Below, piece by piece: positions 23,825-35,672 of a DNA stretch of 64,000 nt. Position 1 is the stretch's first letter. Each line of letters opens with the position of its first letter. The notes under the pieces were generated by a model. That model searched no databases. It saw only the letters and a list, made by a program, of their open reading frames with translations, and was not told the DNA's origin. A program made the translations under genes and the position numbers. Source of the DNA: Anaspis maculata (Eukaryota; Arthropoda; Insecta; Coleoptera; Scraptiidae); assembly GCA_949128115.1 (NCBI GenBank), contig OX421961.1, forward strand, positions 120,221,050 to 120,285,049. Direction: 5' to 3'.

Positions 23825-26130
23825 CAAAAAAAGTTTCTAATGGTCCACAATTTTCCAGAATCTTCCACAACATTCGAGAGTGTTCTGGAATGTTCCCGGC
23901 CGAACGTCCCAGACTATTCCTGAATATTCCAGGATATACCGGAACATTCTGGAATACTCTCGAATATGCTGTACCGTACCTCTACCGATAGGTGGCCCCA
24001 CATCAAAAAGGCTTTGAATAGTCCACAATGTTCCAGAAACTTTCAAGACTGTTCTGGAATGTTCCACAAAGATCTGGAATGTTTCGGGATGTTTTAGAAC
24101 GTTCCAGACTATTTCCGACAATTCCAGAACATACCGGAACATTCTGGAATGTTGTAGAATGATCTCGAATGTTCCACAATGATCTGGAATGTTCCGGTAT
24201 GTTTCCGAACGTTCCAGACTATTCTCGATCATTCTAGAAACATTCTGGAGTATTTCCGAACGTTCCAGACTATTCCCGAATATACCCGAACATTCTGAAA
24301 TGTTGTGAAATGATCACGAATGCTTCACAATGATCTGGAACTCGATCTGGAATGTTCCAGGATTTTTCTGAATGTTCCAGATTATCCCGACCATTTAAGA
24401 ACATACCAAAACTGTCTAACCTCATGGCGCGATGAAAATGGACTGTATACACGTGACGAAATTAATTTTAATTATTTCTAGTCATCTTTGAATATTAGTT
24501 GAAAGTAATGTTGAATAAATTAACACAGCATTATGTTTGTTAAAATTATTATAAATGTATTTGTATTTCAGCTACAGCTGATAATGGACTGCGACTAGTC
24601 CGAAACCGGTTCAAATATTAAAGGAACTTGTTGGAAAAGACATAATTTTTATTAGTACACCCAACAACAAGATTTAAACATCAATAACATACCAAAACAT
24701 TTTGGAATGTTATGGAATGATTTCAAATGCTCTACAATGATCTGGAATATTTCGGGATGTTTCCGAACATTCCAGACTATTTCCGACCATTCCGGAACAT
24801 ACCGGGACATTCTGGAATGTTGTAGAATGATCTAGAACGTTCCACAATGATCTGGAATGGGATGTTTTCGAACGTTCCAGACTATTCTCAAACATTCTAG
24901 AACGTACCGGAACATTCTGGAATCTGGAATGTTGTGTAACGATCTCGAATGTACCACAATGGATTGTAATGCTCTGGAATGTTTCAGAACCTTCCAGACT
25001 ATTCTCGAATATACTTGAACATTCTGGAATGTTGTGGAATGATCACTGATGCTTTACAATGATCTGGAATGTTTCGGGATGTTTTTGAACGTTCAAGATT
25101 ATCCCGACCGTTCTAGAACATACCGGAACATTTTGGAATGTTATGAAATGATCTTGAATCTTCCACAATGATCTGGAATGTTCCGAAATGTTTCCGAACA
25201 TTCCAGGCTATTCCCTATTATTCTAGAACACACCGGAACATTCAGGAATGTTGTGGAACGATCTCGATTGTATCACAATAGATTGGAATGTTCCGGAATG
25301 TTTCTTGACGTTCCAGATTATCCCAACCATTCTAAAACACACCTAAATATTTTGGAATGTTGTGGAATGATCACGAATGCTCCACAATGATCTGGAATAT
25401 TCTGAGATGTTTCCGAACATCCCAAACTATTCCCGATCATTCCAGAACATACTGGAACATTTTGGAATGTTGTAGAATGATCTCGAATGTTCCACAATGA
25501 TATGAAATGTTCTAAGATGTTTCCGAACGGTCCAGACTATTTCCGAACATCTTAGAACACACCGGAACATTCTGGAATGTTGTGGAACGATCTTGAATGT
25601 ACCACAATGGATTGGAATGTTCCGGGATGTTTCTGAACCCTCTAGATTATCCAAACCATTCTAGAACATACAGGAATATTTTTTATTGTTATGGAATGAT
25701 TTCGAATGCTCCACAATGGTCTGGAAAGTTCCGGGATGTTTCCGAACGTTCCAGGCTATTCCCGAATATTGTAGAACATACCGGAACATTCTGGAATGTT
25801 GTTGATTGATCTCGAATACTTTCAGGTGTTCTGGACTGTTCTAGACGTTCAAGAGGGCAAAAGTTCTAGTCCTTTTATCTTAAAACAAAGACGCCCAAAA
25901 AACCCGCCCTTCAAATAAATCCGGGAACCTTCTTCATGGATGGGGTATGGAGGGCTACCACACTCTATAATTCCTTTGATCTTACTGGGACTCATTTCTG
26001 AGTTTCGGCATGCACCTCTGTACACTTCCTTTTATTATTCGAACGTTGAAGACTATTTCCGAACATTCCAGAACATACCAAAACATTCTGGAATGTTGTT
26101 GAATGATCTCGAATACTCTCTAATGTTCTG
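23825..26130. repeat. About 110-bp satellite built from GAA/TTC words
   Basis: The word ACATTCTGGAATGTTGT or a close variant recurs near 24908, 25025, 25132, 25237, 25349, 25459, 25570, 25679 and 25790, giving a period of about 105-117 bp. More irregular units lie at 23850-24420. Each unit is made of alternating GAA and TTC every five bases, for example GAACATTCTGGAATGTTC-type strings, which fits the consensus nGAAnnTTCnnGAAn. The long repetitive open frames seen on both strands are by-products of this pattern, not genes. The array is interrupted at about 24430-24690 by unrelated sequence with a hammerhead-like motif. Confidence 0.85.
24560..24625 (+). ncRNA. Degenerate hammerhead-ribozyme-like motif
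   Basis: CTGATAA (24578-24584) is followed by a GGACT/AGTCC stem and then GAAAC at 24602-24606, the layout of a hammerhead core (CUGANGA, stem II, GAAA). One core base differs (A for G), so it is probably inactive. Such motifs are known at the ends of Penelope-like elements. Confidence 0.4.
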
Positions 26131-26300
26131 GACTGTTCTAGACATTTCGAGAGAGCGAAAAACTTCCAGCCCTTATATCTTCAAAAGCACGCCCTTTAGA
26201 TAAAAATGGAAACCTTCTTCATCGATGGGGGATATAGGGCTACCACACCATATAACTCTCTTGATCGTAGCGGGACTCGTTTCTGAGTTTTAGCGGCACA
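25800..26300. repeat. Direct duplication of about 297-bp period at the array edge
   Basis: The segment from GAATGTTGTTGA.TGATCTCG through ACCTTCTTCAT.GATGGGG and TTTCTGAGTTT at 25797-26005 recurs at 26094-26300 with about 85 percent identity by eye. Confidence 0.7.
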
Positions 26301-26344
26301 AAGATTTGGCACTTTCTTTTATTATATGTATATATTGATTTGTT

Positions 26345-26405
26345 TATAATTAACGCCTGATGATGCAGTTGCTACGGTAACTGCGAAACCAGTAGCAAGT
26401 TGTTT
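26345..26405 (+). ncRNA. Hammerhead-ribozyme-like motif with intact core
   Basis: CTGATGA at 26357-26363 is followed by a stem of GCAGTT with AACTGC (26365-26384), then GAAAC at 26385-26389 and a minimal two-pair stem III with GUA (ACCAGTA). The pairing GC/GC and AAC/GTT with an AA bulge gives a plausible stem I. All conserved core bases are present. This is the short-stem-III type reported for Penelope-like elements; no such element's protein is seen nearby. Confidence 0.5.
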
Positions 26406-27299
26406 ATTGAATAAAGTGAAGAAAGGACCCCAAATTCAATTTTTTCAATATGAATTACCTCAATTCCCTTTAGGGTTTTTTTCTTTTCTTGTTTTTTTCT
26501 TGTATTTAGATATAATTGGGACGACGATAAAAGTTTGCGGAATATTCAAATACGTACTGCGCGTAGAGTGGACGGCACACCACAGGGACCTGTGGGCGGG
26601 GCTTAACAGAAAAATAAAAATCGTTTTAGACGAGTCCGTGTGTTGAAACAGGGGAGGCAACACCGTCAGCTGGAGTGGTGGACCATTACCAGGTCACAGG
26701 CGAATCTAAAATCGCACTGCAAATCTAGGTGCACCACTAGATGAACTCAGTTCGCGCAATTAGGCTCCGTCCACAGGTCCCTCTGGTATTCCGAGTACTC
26801 AACACGTAATGGTAGCGCTGAAATTGAAAAGGGAAAGTCAAATTATGAGGAAAGGCAAAGAAGAGGCAGAAAAATTACCAAGCTATGACTTTACGAAGGT
26901 TCAAACGATATAAACGGTGGGTCTTCGGTACGATAATTTTTGGATCTTCCCTCCGCTTTTCTGTAGAGCGATATCTTTTACAACCAGTTTCACTTTACAA
27001 GTCTTCAAAATCTCGAAAAATAATGATAAACAATCCAATTATGAAAATGACCTGAAAAATGGAACGTTACACAACCTCTCTCTAAGAGAAAATAAAAAAA
27101 TTGAGCGAAAAAGATTTTCTTTCGCGGACCAAACTCTAGAGGCTCACTGAACAAGAATAAGAACACAAGTGGACTTTCACCACACGCAGGAGACGGCAGG
27201 GGCAGAATTATTAGACCCCTAGCTCCAGGGCAGCTGAAGAAAGTGAAGTTCAGCCTATGGAAATGTCCGGGTTTGACCCAGAATATGGTTCTAGATTTT
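26406..27299. other. Gene-free stretch
   Basis: No recognised gene or repeat. Confidence 0.4.
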
Positions 27300-27970
27300 T
27301 CACGTGTCACTTCCCACAATCAGAACCGTCAACATTATCGCGACAGTGACACAAGTTAGAAGCTTTTCGGCGCCCACCAGACTTTTTGCACCTTGTGGTA
27401 GCTAACTTTTTGTTCTTTCCAGAGCTCATTGATCCAATTCGACGTTGATTGGGAAGCTTTTGAGCCCCACAAACCTCACAGGCTTTGACATATTTTAAAA
27501 CATCAAACCTCATTTTTGGCCAGTAATGTTGTTCCTATACCCTAGCCAAAGTCTCATAAAACCCGAAATGGGCACAAAGTAGTGCATCACATCATGATTC
27601 AATGGTTTCGGTCCGCAAATCTTTGGACCCCAATATTTCACACTCTTTTAAATCAGATTCCAACGGCCCATTGGACGGGACACATTTGAGGTATGGCCCT
27701 CAACCTTCCACTGTGGAAACAATTCGTTCTAGAATTCTGTGGCAATCATGAATGCCTGTCATGAATGCACTCGACCACAGCCAAGCCAGCAATTATTCTG
27801 AGGATGCGTGACAACGCATCCGGAACAACGTTGGCGCTACCCTTACGATGGATTGAATCAAAAGAATGTTGACGTAGACGTATTGCCCAGCGAGCTAGTT
27901 GCCCGGTGAGATTTGAAATGTTATTGAGCCGTGAAAGACTGTGGTGGTCTACAACAGGTGTTCTTCACCC
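27300..27970 (-). pseudogene. Gypsy-type pol fragment: RNase H end and integrase zinc finger
   Basis: On the minus strand, starting near 27965, the frame shows the RNase H end with TDHHSL-like and LARWAIRL words, then HRKG..NVVPDALSR (about 27790-27905). That is the hallmark at the end of gypsy RNase H. After frameshifts and stops, a YWPKMR...YV..CEVC segment follows (about 27460-27540), the H2C2 finger at the start of integrase. The intervening spacer and the downstream integrase core are not recognisable. It is an old, dead fragment with no LTR attached. Confidence 0.75.
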
Positions 27971-29130
27971 CCTCGACATAGGGTTGAAATGTCACTATAC
28001 AGAAGATAACTCCAATAACTCCCTTAATAACTCAATAACTCCCTCTCGGTTACGTCCCTCCCTCTTTTCACGTAACAGAGTAGTTTCCTTCAGACTTAGA
28101 AAGACTGCGACTGGCATATTGGCAATCACTCGTTCTTAGCCGGCTATTAACTGTGTCAAAACGTTAAGATGAGTCAGGAGGACACAGAATATGGGGCGGC
28201 CGGAAACTGGGGCCTCTTTAATTTTTTTTTGAACGAATTTTCAGCTGTCGGGACCAGACGATACTTTCTTTTTATCTTTATTCTTTAAGAGGTCATTCAA
28301 TGGTGGAACTAGCGTTGGAAAGTTGTTTATGAAACGCCGGTATCAGATGCACACCTCACAAACCTCTGTACTTTCGTAGTAGTTGTGGGTTTGGGACAAT
28401 TCATCATGCAGTCGACGTTTTCAGGACCTGTCCGTAACCCGTGTGAATCAACCACAAAACCCAAGTATTACAAAGAAGTCTTGAAGAATTCACAGTTTTC
28501 TAAATTGACGATTGGAATTGCATTTTTCAAACGATCAAAGACCTCTTCTAACAATTGCACGTATTCAGATAAAGTACTTGAGAGTGATACTATAATCAAA
28601 TCGTTCAAAATTGGCGCTCACGCGCGACAAGACACGATGTGTGTAATATACGTAGATAGACATATGGTTGCCTATATGCGGACTACCGCTAAATTTGGTG
28701 TGCTGTGTTATTATGTTGATTGAGGATTGAGTGGTGTATCAAATCAGAGCTCGTGCTGAAGTGCTGCGTCTAATTGGCAATCCCGTAATTCTCGTATGCA
28801 AACACGACAGTCTGGCTCTGTCATCGGACACTTCCGCCACTTCCGCCGCAACGGTCAGGCGGATTGGGAAGTCGTCAGGGGTTGGTGTGTGCTGGAGTAG
28901 ATAACGAACTAAAAAGCACGAAAAAAGAGCGATTTCATTTCCGGGATTGGAGTCTCCCACACTTTAACAGATTAAAAATTTACGTTCCGTTCCTCGTTCT
29001 GTCCATTATTTATTGCGTCAATCAGCTGTCTCCTTCAGAAACGGCATAGCTATTACTTTAGAGTGTCCAAGAATTAAGTATGTACTGCGAAAAGAGCCCT
29101 AAACTTCTTACTGTGATGTGAAGATGTCTG
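27971..29130. other. Gene-free stretch
   Basis: A 112-codon plus-strand frame (28385-28723) has no recognisable family or domain and I do not call it. Otherwise nothing is seen. Confidence 0.35.
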
Positions 29131-29131
29131 A

Positions 29132-29443
29132 AAGGTTTATTCAATTAATTTTCTGAAGTGCACGGTTGACCTGGACTCCGTCTTTAACCCCCGAGCCGCA
29201 GGTGCGGATGTCCGACACATCCACGCCCTGCGCCGTTACGTTCCTGACTTCGTCAGCCTCCCTGACTACGCTGCCGGTTTTCCTCTACACATTACCGTAC
29301 TGCCGGTTGCACTGTTGCAGGCATGTTATACTCGGGGGTTTGCCGAAGGAGGAGTTTCAGCCGACCTAGAATCAGATGAGATCCGCCGTCCAGTGGCTCG
29401 CCCACTGGCACTACCCACTGGCGGTCTCCCATCCGACTTTTGA
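29132..29443 (+). other. GC-rich open frame without a start codon
   Basis: A 103-codon stretch without stops lies between a TGA at 29129-29131 and a TGA at 29441-29443, markedly richer in G and C than its surroundings, with amino acid composition like a real protein (ends ...GGLPSDF). There is no ATG early in this frame. It may be a fragment of a retroelement protein or an exon. I recognise no family. Confidence 0.3.
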
Positions 29444-30476
29444 CAGCGCTGAGCGTTGCTGCAGTCGAGTTATCACCCGACTGGATTGGTCAACTACACG
29501 CTATGCCTTCTTCGAACCATATCCCTAGAATAATACCCTGTATGTTGTCAATTTTTGGGTAAGTTTATTTCTGTTCGGCTAATTGGATGTGAACAATGGA
29601 GATGCACCATCAAGACTCGGTTTCAAGTTATTTAGGGACGTTAAAACCCTGAAACTTGTGGGCATTACGGAATTACGGTTACGGACGAGCAAATGGGCCA
29701 TAAACGGAGGGAAAAAGTACCGATAATAAACATTAACATGTTGAAGCCAGAGGCGGCCCTCGGCCCCGGGAACAATACACTTCCCGGAGTGACGGAGACG
29801 AAACGTTAAAAGTGGATTATTTACTCTCGCGCAACAAGAGGCGGGCCAGTAAGCCCTCTGTGTATTTCAGATGTCAAATTTGCAATCTTTCTTCGAGACT
29901 CGAGTATGTATGCTGAATAACAAAGCCGGGCGCCCTCCGCAACGCCATAAAATTTGTGGCAGGCTGGATTTGCGGCGGCAGGACCCCGGCAGGTAGTGCG
30001 CCACAGCAACTTTCAGTGTTTAATAGCCTTGCCCATTGTGATAAGCACCGAAATCCAGCTGTTATACTCGCGTTGTGTCGTATATTTCTCTCTTTTGCAG
30101 TTGTTATAAATTGGAGACACTTATAACCCTCTCAAGATATTAGGAAAGTTCGCCGGTATAAATAGAGATGCGGGCATGGCAGTGTGTTTAATTGCATTAG
30201 AAACGGAGGTTTTTCTTTCTTTGTCGGAGCTGACGGAAAGAAACCTCAACCTCAACGAGAAAACGCAAACAGCGTCTTTTTAAATCACTTGCATAGCACA
30301 GCTTCAAGTATTATTCACATAAAAGTACCTATACTTAATGTAGACTGACGGTGGAACTTTTGTGTACCTACCTATGTTGATAGTGGAATGCCATTTATTG
30401 TCCTCGAAAGCCGGTTCTGAGAGCTGTCATCAAAACCGCGGTTTTCGGAGCCGACCTCCAAAACCGGTTTTCGGTT
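29444..30476. other. Gene-free; possible unique host DNA
   Basis: No gene is recognised. 29640-30260 lacks the repeat structure of its neighbours and has balanced composition, like unique non-coding DNA. Confidence 0.35.
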
Positions 30477-31130
30477 CTGTTGAAATTCTGTGTCGACTAT
30501 ATAAAAGTGTATTCCGTGACGGAACGAGACGTGTTCCCTCTTCCGTACATGCCGGGTATGGTAGACCGCCTTGGAAATGCGCGATTTTTGTCTTTGCTGG
30601 ACATAAAATCGGCCTATTGGCAAGTCCCCATAGAAAAAGTATCCCAGGAGCGCGATTCTGTACTTGCCCACCGACAACTATCGGATCGGTTGCTAGGGTG
30701 AGAACCAATCAAATTCGCTTCTGCCTAGCTACCGACACCGACAAGTGTCGGTAGGAGAGTACAGAATCGCGGCCCAGGCTATAACTGCGTTCGCCGTGTC
30801 TGGCCGAGAACTGTATCAGTTTGTACGGATGCCGTTTTCTCTCCACAACGCTCCAGTTAGTCCAGTTACGTGACATCGATTGATCAATCGGGTACTTGGA
30901 ACGGACCTGGAGCCATACGTATCTGAACGACATTGTCTTGGCCACCAAAACTTTCGACAAACATGTGGAGATACTACGGGAGGTGCTGACTGCTGAGGCA
31001 CTTGAAGGAAGCTGGATTGGTTGTCGGCCAAGTAAAACGCCATCTTTGCTGGTCCTAGTTGCCTTATCTCGAGTACTTGGTTGACACTTGTGGACTGCGT
31101 GTGCATCCGGCCGGAGAAGGTGATAGTGGC
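30477..31130 (+). pseudogene. Gypsy-type reverse transcriptase pseudogene
   Basis: The first part (30477-30642) reads KFCVDY..V then PLP and DRLGNARF.SLLD.KSAYWQVP, the fingers region of gypsy RT. After a MITE at 30649-30772 the same frame family resumes with AFAV.GRELYQFVRMPF (about 30785-30845). The next recognisable piece, in another frame, has YLNDIV at about 30920, where the catalytic motif would be YxDDIV; the first aspartate is replaced by asparagine. Then T.TFDKHVEILREVL follows. The gene is broken by several frameshifts and stops. Confidence 0.75.
30649..30772. mobile_element. Small MITE in gypsy RT, 6-bp duplication
   Basis: Inverted ends CGCGATTCTGTACT and AGTACAGAATCGCG. CCCAGG stands at both sides (30643-30648 and 30773-30778). 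An inner hairpin with ACCGACA/TGTCGGT is present. Removing the element plus one CCCAGG keeps the flanking gypsy frames in register. Confidence 0.75.
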
Positions 31131-33640
31131 CGCGGTATACTTTGATATTTGGAAGAACACGGCATTTGATGGAAAAGCAATTTCTTCGGAAGGATTGCTC
31201 TTCAGGGTTCTCGAAGTCGATCCATCCGAAGCACCAAAAAAACATCCCTTAGGGGGGCTGCGGGAGCCCTCCAAACTTTTATGTGCAAGAAATTCCTATC
31301 AAATCACCGTTGGTTATTGCTATATCTATCATAGAGGAAGCATACAACTTGGGTCATTCGTCGCACTTGAAAGAATATTTTCTTCACCTGGTCAAAATAA
31401 TCAATTGCTATCTTTTTGTCAATGGTAAACTGCTGTATTGACATGTTTTGTATCATTTCCCATTATTTTGCAGTCACTTCATCCATATATGACGTCGAAA
31501 TTGCGATATTGGCATTTTACAAAAAAGTGCGCCTTTTCGTAATGTCCAATTAAAGTGATAACACATAGTTTATAGGTTGGATAGACCGAAGTGCTTTTTG
31601 TTTCCATTGCGATCAAACCTCCTGGAAACCGCGTGGAATTTGAAGAATCAGTTTTTCTTCCCGCCCGGCGGCTCACAATTAATGGGACGAAAATGACAAT
31701 TTCACGGCAAAGCCCAGTAACTCTGTGAAGTTGTCAAATTTCACGTCGTGATTACAAAACAAACCATGAAAAAAATTTCATTGATGGATTAGCGTTGTTC
31801 TTAGGGGATGACAATCTAAATAACCAACAAAAATTCTGAAAATACAGTGTGATGGAACGCATTTTCAGCGACTTTGACAGACTTACTCTAATACTTCCAC
31901 GCGAGAAAATATTTCTATATTAAGAACTGACTGACTGTAAACGCGACAGGAATTCGGGTTCTCGCGGGTGAAACGGGATTCTTGTGTCGTGCTTGATCGA
32001 AACTAGATGTGCCCGACGACGTCCGTCAAGATGGCTTTCAGAGGTGGGTAGATCTTTATTCATTCACCAACATAATTTTCCCAACGCTTTTGGTGTGACT
32101 GCATTAGTTTTTGTTGGTGATTCAATTTTTGTTTCCAAAATCGCATCTTACTGTTGTGTTCGTCAACTTTTATTTGTTTCCGGGAACTCAGAACAAAGAA
32201 GAGGACCGAAAAGGGGTTTTCGCGGTTTTTACAGCCTAGTTTGGATCTGAGATGGATGCACCCTACGCGTGGTAGGGTGGTACCACCGCATCGATGGTAG
32301 GTGTACACATGTATACTCAAAGCAAGTAGGGCGATGTTAGAAAGCAACAATACGCAATATAAATATTGCGCCTCTTTGGGCCATAAAGCGGGCACCTCGC
32401 ATTTCTCTTGGTGACGGCTGGCTCCACGTGGAATTGTGCTTAATTCCCTCGCCTGCCTGATGTCTCGAAATATAGCATCTGAGGAATGCCTTGATAGATG
32501 GCGCCGCTTGGTGGACTCACAAATTATGAGTCCTCCTGGCTGTATGGTACCATGAGTTCTCTGGCTGTCACAGCATCGGATGGTTTGACAAAACGCCTGC
32601 GCACTGATGAGCCCGCAGAGGGGTGAAACACGTGTCTGTGCAGTTTAGGTCAGATCGTCTGATATTGTGGTAATCGGAGAGCTTTGTTTCATTTATTATT
32701 TTCCCTCTGAACATGAATGATTTACTTTTTTATCTAAGTCTGTTGACGTGATTATTTTTTATGTCATTTTTGCTGTCTCACGAATTTTGTAAACTTACTG
32801 ATTTTCATGTCAATATTTTTGTGGCCACTTCATTAATTTTTTGTGTGAGTTGCTTGTCATGTAACTACTTGCCATGTACTCACTTCTATTTTTGTTTGTG
32901 TCATGATTTGATTTTCATTTAAATCTCCTTGTCCGCCGTCTGTCATGACTCTCATATTTTTATGTCATGTTTTTGTTTTTTATGCTTGCTGCTATGTTTG
33001 TCAGATATTCACTGTAGGTAGTGTAGGTCCCTTTATAGAATCCTACTAACCACCCCTATTTTGTTATGTTTTGAGTTTTTATGCATTGTTGATGATTTTA
33101 TCTGCATTGTTGATTTGTTGATTTATTATACATTGTTTACTGATGTTTTTTTACATTTGTTTACTGATGTTTCTGCGATTTTGTTTTTACTAATTCCACT
33201 TACACTGAATACCGGAATTTATCAGTGAGTTTTTGTTATTCATTTGTCACATACGTGAGAGTTTTATTCTTTGGGCTTAACTCAGGGGTTTGTTTGATTG
33301 GGTTCTTTCACTGGGTGCCCTTTTCCGAATCCGTCACTCTCCTCTTTTTCTTTGACTAACAGTATGACATATTTTGTTGTGTTTTTAGTTGTTTTTGTTC
33401 ATTTTGTCTATTGTGTGTCATTTTGCTAGTCTGTCAGTCCTGTGTTAGGTGTTTTATGGAAAGAATCATTCACATAGAATATTACCACAGAATTGATGAA
33501 AAAATATTTAAAAAAAACTCATTGATGATTTGGGGTTGTTTCAAGGGATGGGAAACTAAGTGACTGACAAAAATTATGGAATATTCAGATTTTTATAGAA
33601 TTTGACCACAAGATTGAATGAAAAAAATTAAGTTAAAACA
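31131..33640. other. Gene-free, includes dispersed repeats
   Basis: No gene is supported. 32643-32695 resembles 13138-13190. 33050-33440 is the plus-strand relative of the sequences flanking the foldback at 5133-7384 and shows no insertion there. Near 33510 a short S-L-MIWGCF-like string could be a trace of a Tc1-type transposase, too short to call. Confidence 0.4.
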
Positions 33641-33654
33641 TAATGAACCACTAC

Positions 33655-33920
33655 CAAAACACAAGGTCAGCAACCTCCACATTCCCTCCATCAACGACTA
33701 TTTTAGCAAGTTCTGTTTGTTCTTCCCACTTCGCCACGTCGCGTCGATTGCAAGACGATTGTGAAGATTCTGGAGGATCACATTTTCCTTATGATTGGGG
33801 TTCTTCTCCTCGGCGTTTGGTGTGTGACAACGGAAAACAATTCGTGAGTGGGGAATTCAAAACCCCGTTCCAAATCTGTGTGGAGATGCGAGACATACCA
33901 GAGAAAAGCAATTAGCTAGA
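33655..33920 (+). pseudogene. Gypsy-type integrase core fragment
   Basis: A degraded integrase is readable across frames: DYFSKFC..FPLRH near 33690, then KTIVKILEDHIF, and CDNGKQFVSGEF near 33830, which carries the second catalytic-region motif of retroviral-type integrases. Several frameshifts separate the pieces. It may belong to the same decayed element as 30477-31130. Confidence 0.65.
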
Positions 33921-34700
33921 ATTTGCTGACGATTCGCTCAATTTCAAGTCGAATTGTCTACTCAATTACTGTGATACGAGGTTGTAGTAATTTTTCAGGT
34001 TTAATCGCCTGAAAAGTCTGCGCTGATGGAGCAGAACGGGACAAATTACGCCGGTAAGAGTCCCAACTTATGCAGATGAGCCCCTGTGCGAGCACATCAA
34101 TAGAAGTATTCCAAGTGTTTAACTTTTTTTTTCAAGTTCACGTTCGGCAAGGCTCTTCTGCAGTGATTTTGTTCTGGTATAAATCGCCTGCAATTTATCT
34201 CGCGGGTTATCCGAACTTTCCCAATAAGCGCTCTCACTTGCGCGAGAATTTTCGGTGGATTTTTTCTTACTACCGGATTTATTACGGCATGAGGGAATAC
34301 ACCCCGAGGCGGCCCCAAGGAATTTCAATTATTTCCTTTAATTGGCCATCATGACGCGAATTTTTCGGTACCTCCACGTCTCAATCTCGAGTTTCTTATT
34401 TCCAGAAATGGAATTTGCGCCCGCAGTTTTGCGTAATTATTAATAATAAAAATACGATTCTAGGTCGGGTAAAAAAAACTTCTGCCCTCGCATCTGCCTA
34501 CCGGAAATCGTATCTTTTTTCGTGCGAGGGGGCGGTTGAACCGAGGGTTAAACCCTCATTCTGCGCTGGAGTCTAAGCATGCTGGGCTTCCTCAGAACAA
34601 GTAACCCCGTAAAAATTTTTGTCTTCCAATAATTTCAAAGCCTGTTGGTGGGCTTATTCGCCGCAATAACTTCTGGTTCCGTTATCGCTGTCCGCTGACT
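33921..34700. other. Gene-free; possible unique host DNA
   Basis: No gene is seen. 34190-34620 has a unique, balanced composition similar to 19.2-19.6 and 29.6-30.2 kb. Confidence 0.3.
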
Positions 34701-34704
34701 ATAC

Positions 34705-34862
34705 AGGGCTGGGCGGTATTCAAAGTACTTTTCAGTATTTTGTATTTAAACACATTTGGTATACATAGTTCAAGTAGCTAGTATTTTGTATTTGATGTAT
34801 AAAATGCATTTTTCAGAAAAGTATTTTGATTTTCATAATACAAAATACATCACATTTTTTCC
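34705..34862. mobile_element. Orphan end of the hAT family at 61223
   Basis: CAGGGCTGGGCGGTATT followed by ATTTTGTATTTAAA-type words matches the left portion of 61223-62108, but no matching right end or 8-bp duplication follows. Confidence 0.6.
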
Positions 34863-35379
34863 CCACGCGCTGCACTGTACACCCTACCCCACTGCCCTTT
34901 CTTGGATTTGCACACACTGGTGACGTTTTTGCTATGCTTACAGATCAGCCAGACTTTTTAACTTGATTCTAGTATACAGCTTCTCAGCAAAACCATTTTC
35001 ATCTGAAAAAAAGCGTAAAAACCGGTGAGTCGCTTTTCTATTTTCCTAGGCATTCTCTGAATCAAGCCACAAGAAAATCCTCATCCTCAGTTTTTTTTTC
35101 AACTAGAAAAACTGAACAATCCTGCAAAATTCACTAGATCAGATAAATTTAGAATTCACAAACAGAATACTGGAATCTGGAACCACAACGGAATCGAATT
35201 CTTTTTTCATCTGGGACCAGAGCCGTAACGCAATCGTTACATCATTTCGGACCGGGTCATTGCCCAACCGCGGCATGTTGTTATTCTATCTTATATCATA
35301 ATTTTTTTTACCAAAACTTGTTCCATTGTTGAACACGTCTTTGTTCTCCGTCCAATTATCGCTAAAGTTCATTTGAATT

Positions 35380-35672
35380 TCTCAATATTTCTGAAGATTT
35401 CTAAAGATTTCTGAAAATTCATAAGGATCTCAGAAGATTTCTTCAATATTTCTAAGGATTTCTGGAGAGTTTACAGGATTTTTCTGAAAATTTCCACGAG
35501 TCTGTGGATTTCTGAAGATTTTAAGAGATTCCTCGGGATTACTACGGGATTTCTAGGGGTTTTCAAAGTTTTATCCGGGTATAAGGAATGTCTAAAGACT
35601 TCCGAAGATTACCAATAATGTTCCAGGATTTGTTGATATTTCTACTGTTTCTGGGGATTTGGAGAAGGCTTA
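35380..35672. repeat. Degenerate short-period repeat (GATTTCTGAAGA-like)
   Basis: Imperfect reiteration of a roughly 12-base word (TTTCTGAAGATT and variants). The same repeat resumes at 38726-38998 on the far side of the foldback, so the foldback inserted into it. Confidence 0.7.

Noticed and set aside
23837..25809. Long open frames with repeating NIPEHS/RMFRNV-like words
   Set aside because: They arise from the satellite's GAA/TTC periodicity on both strands and have no independent protein character.
33500..33640. Tc1-type transposase trace
   Set aside because: Only one short MIWGCF-like string with a nearby stop; too short to support a call.
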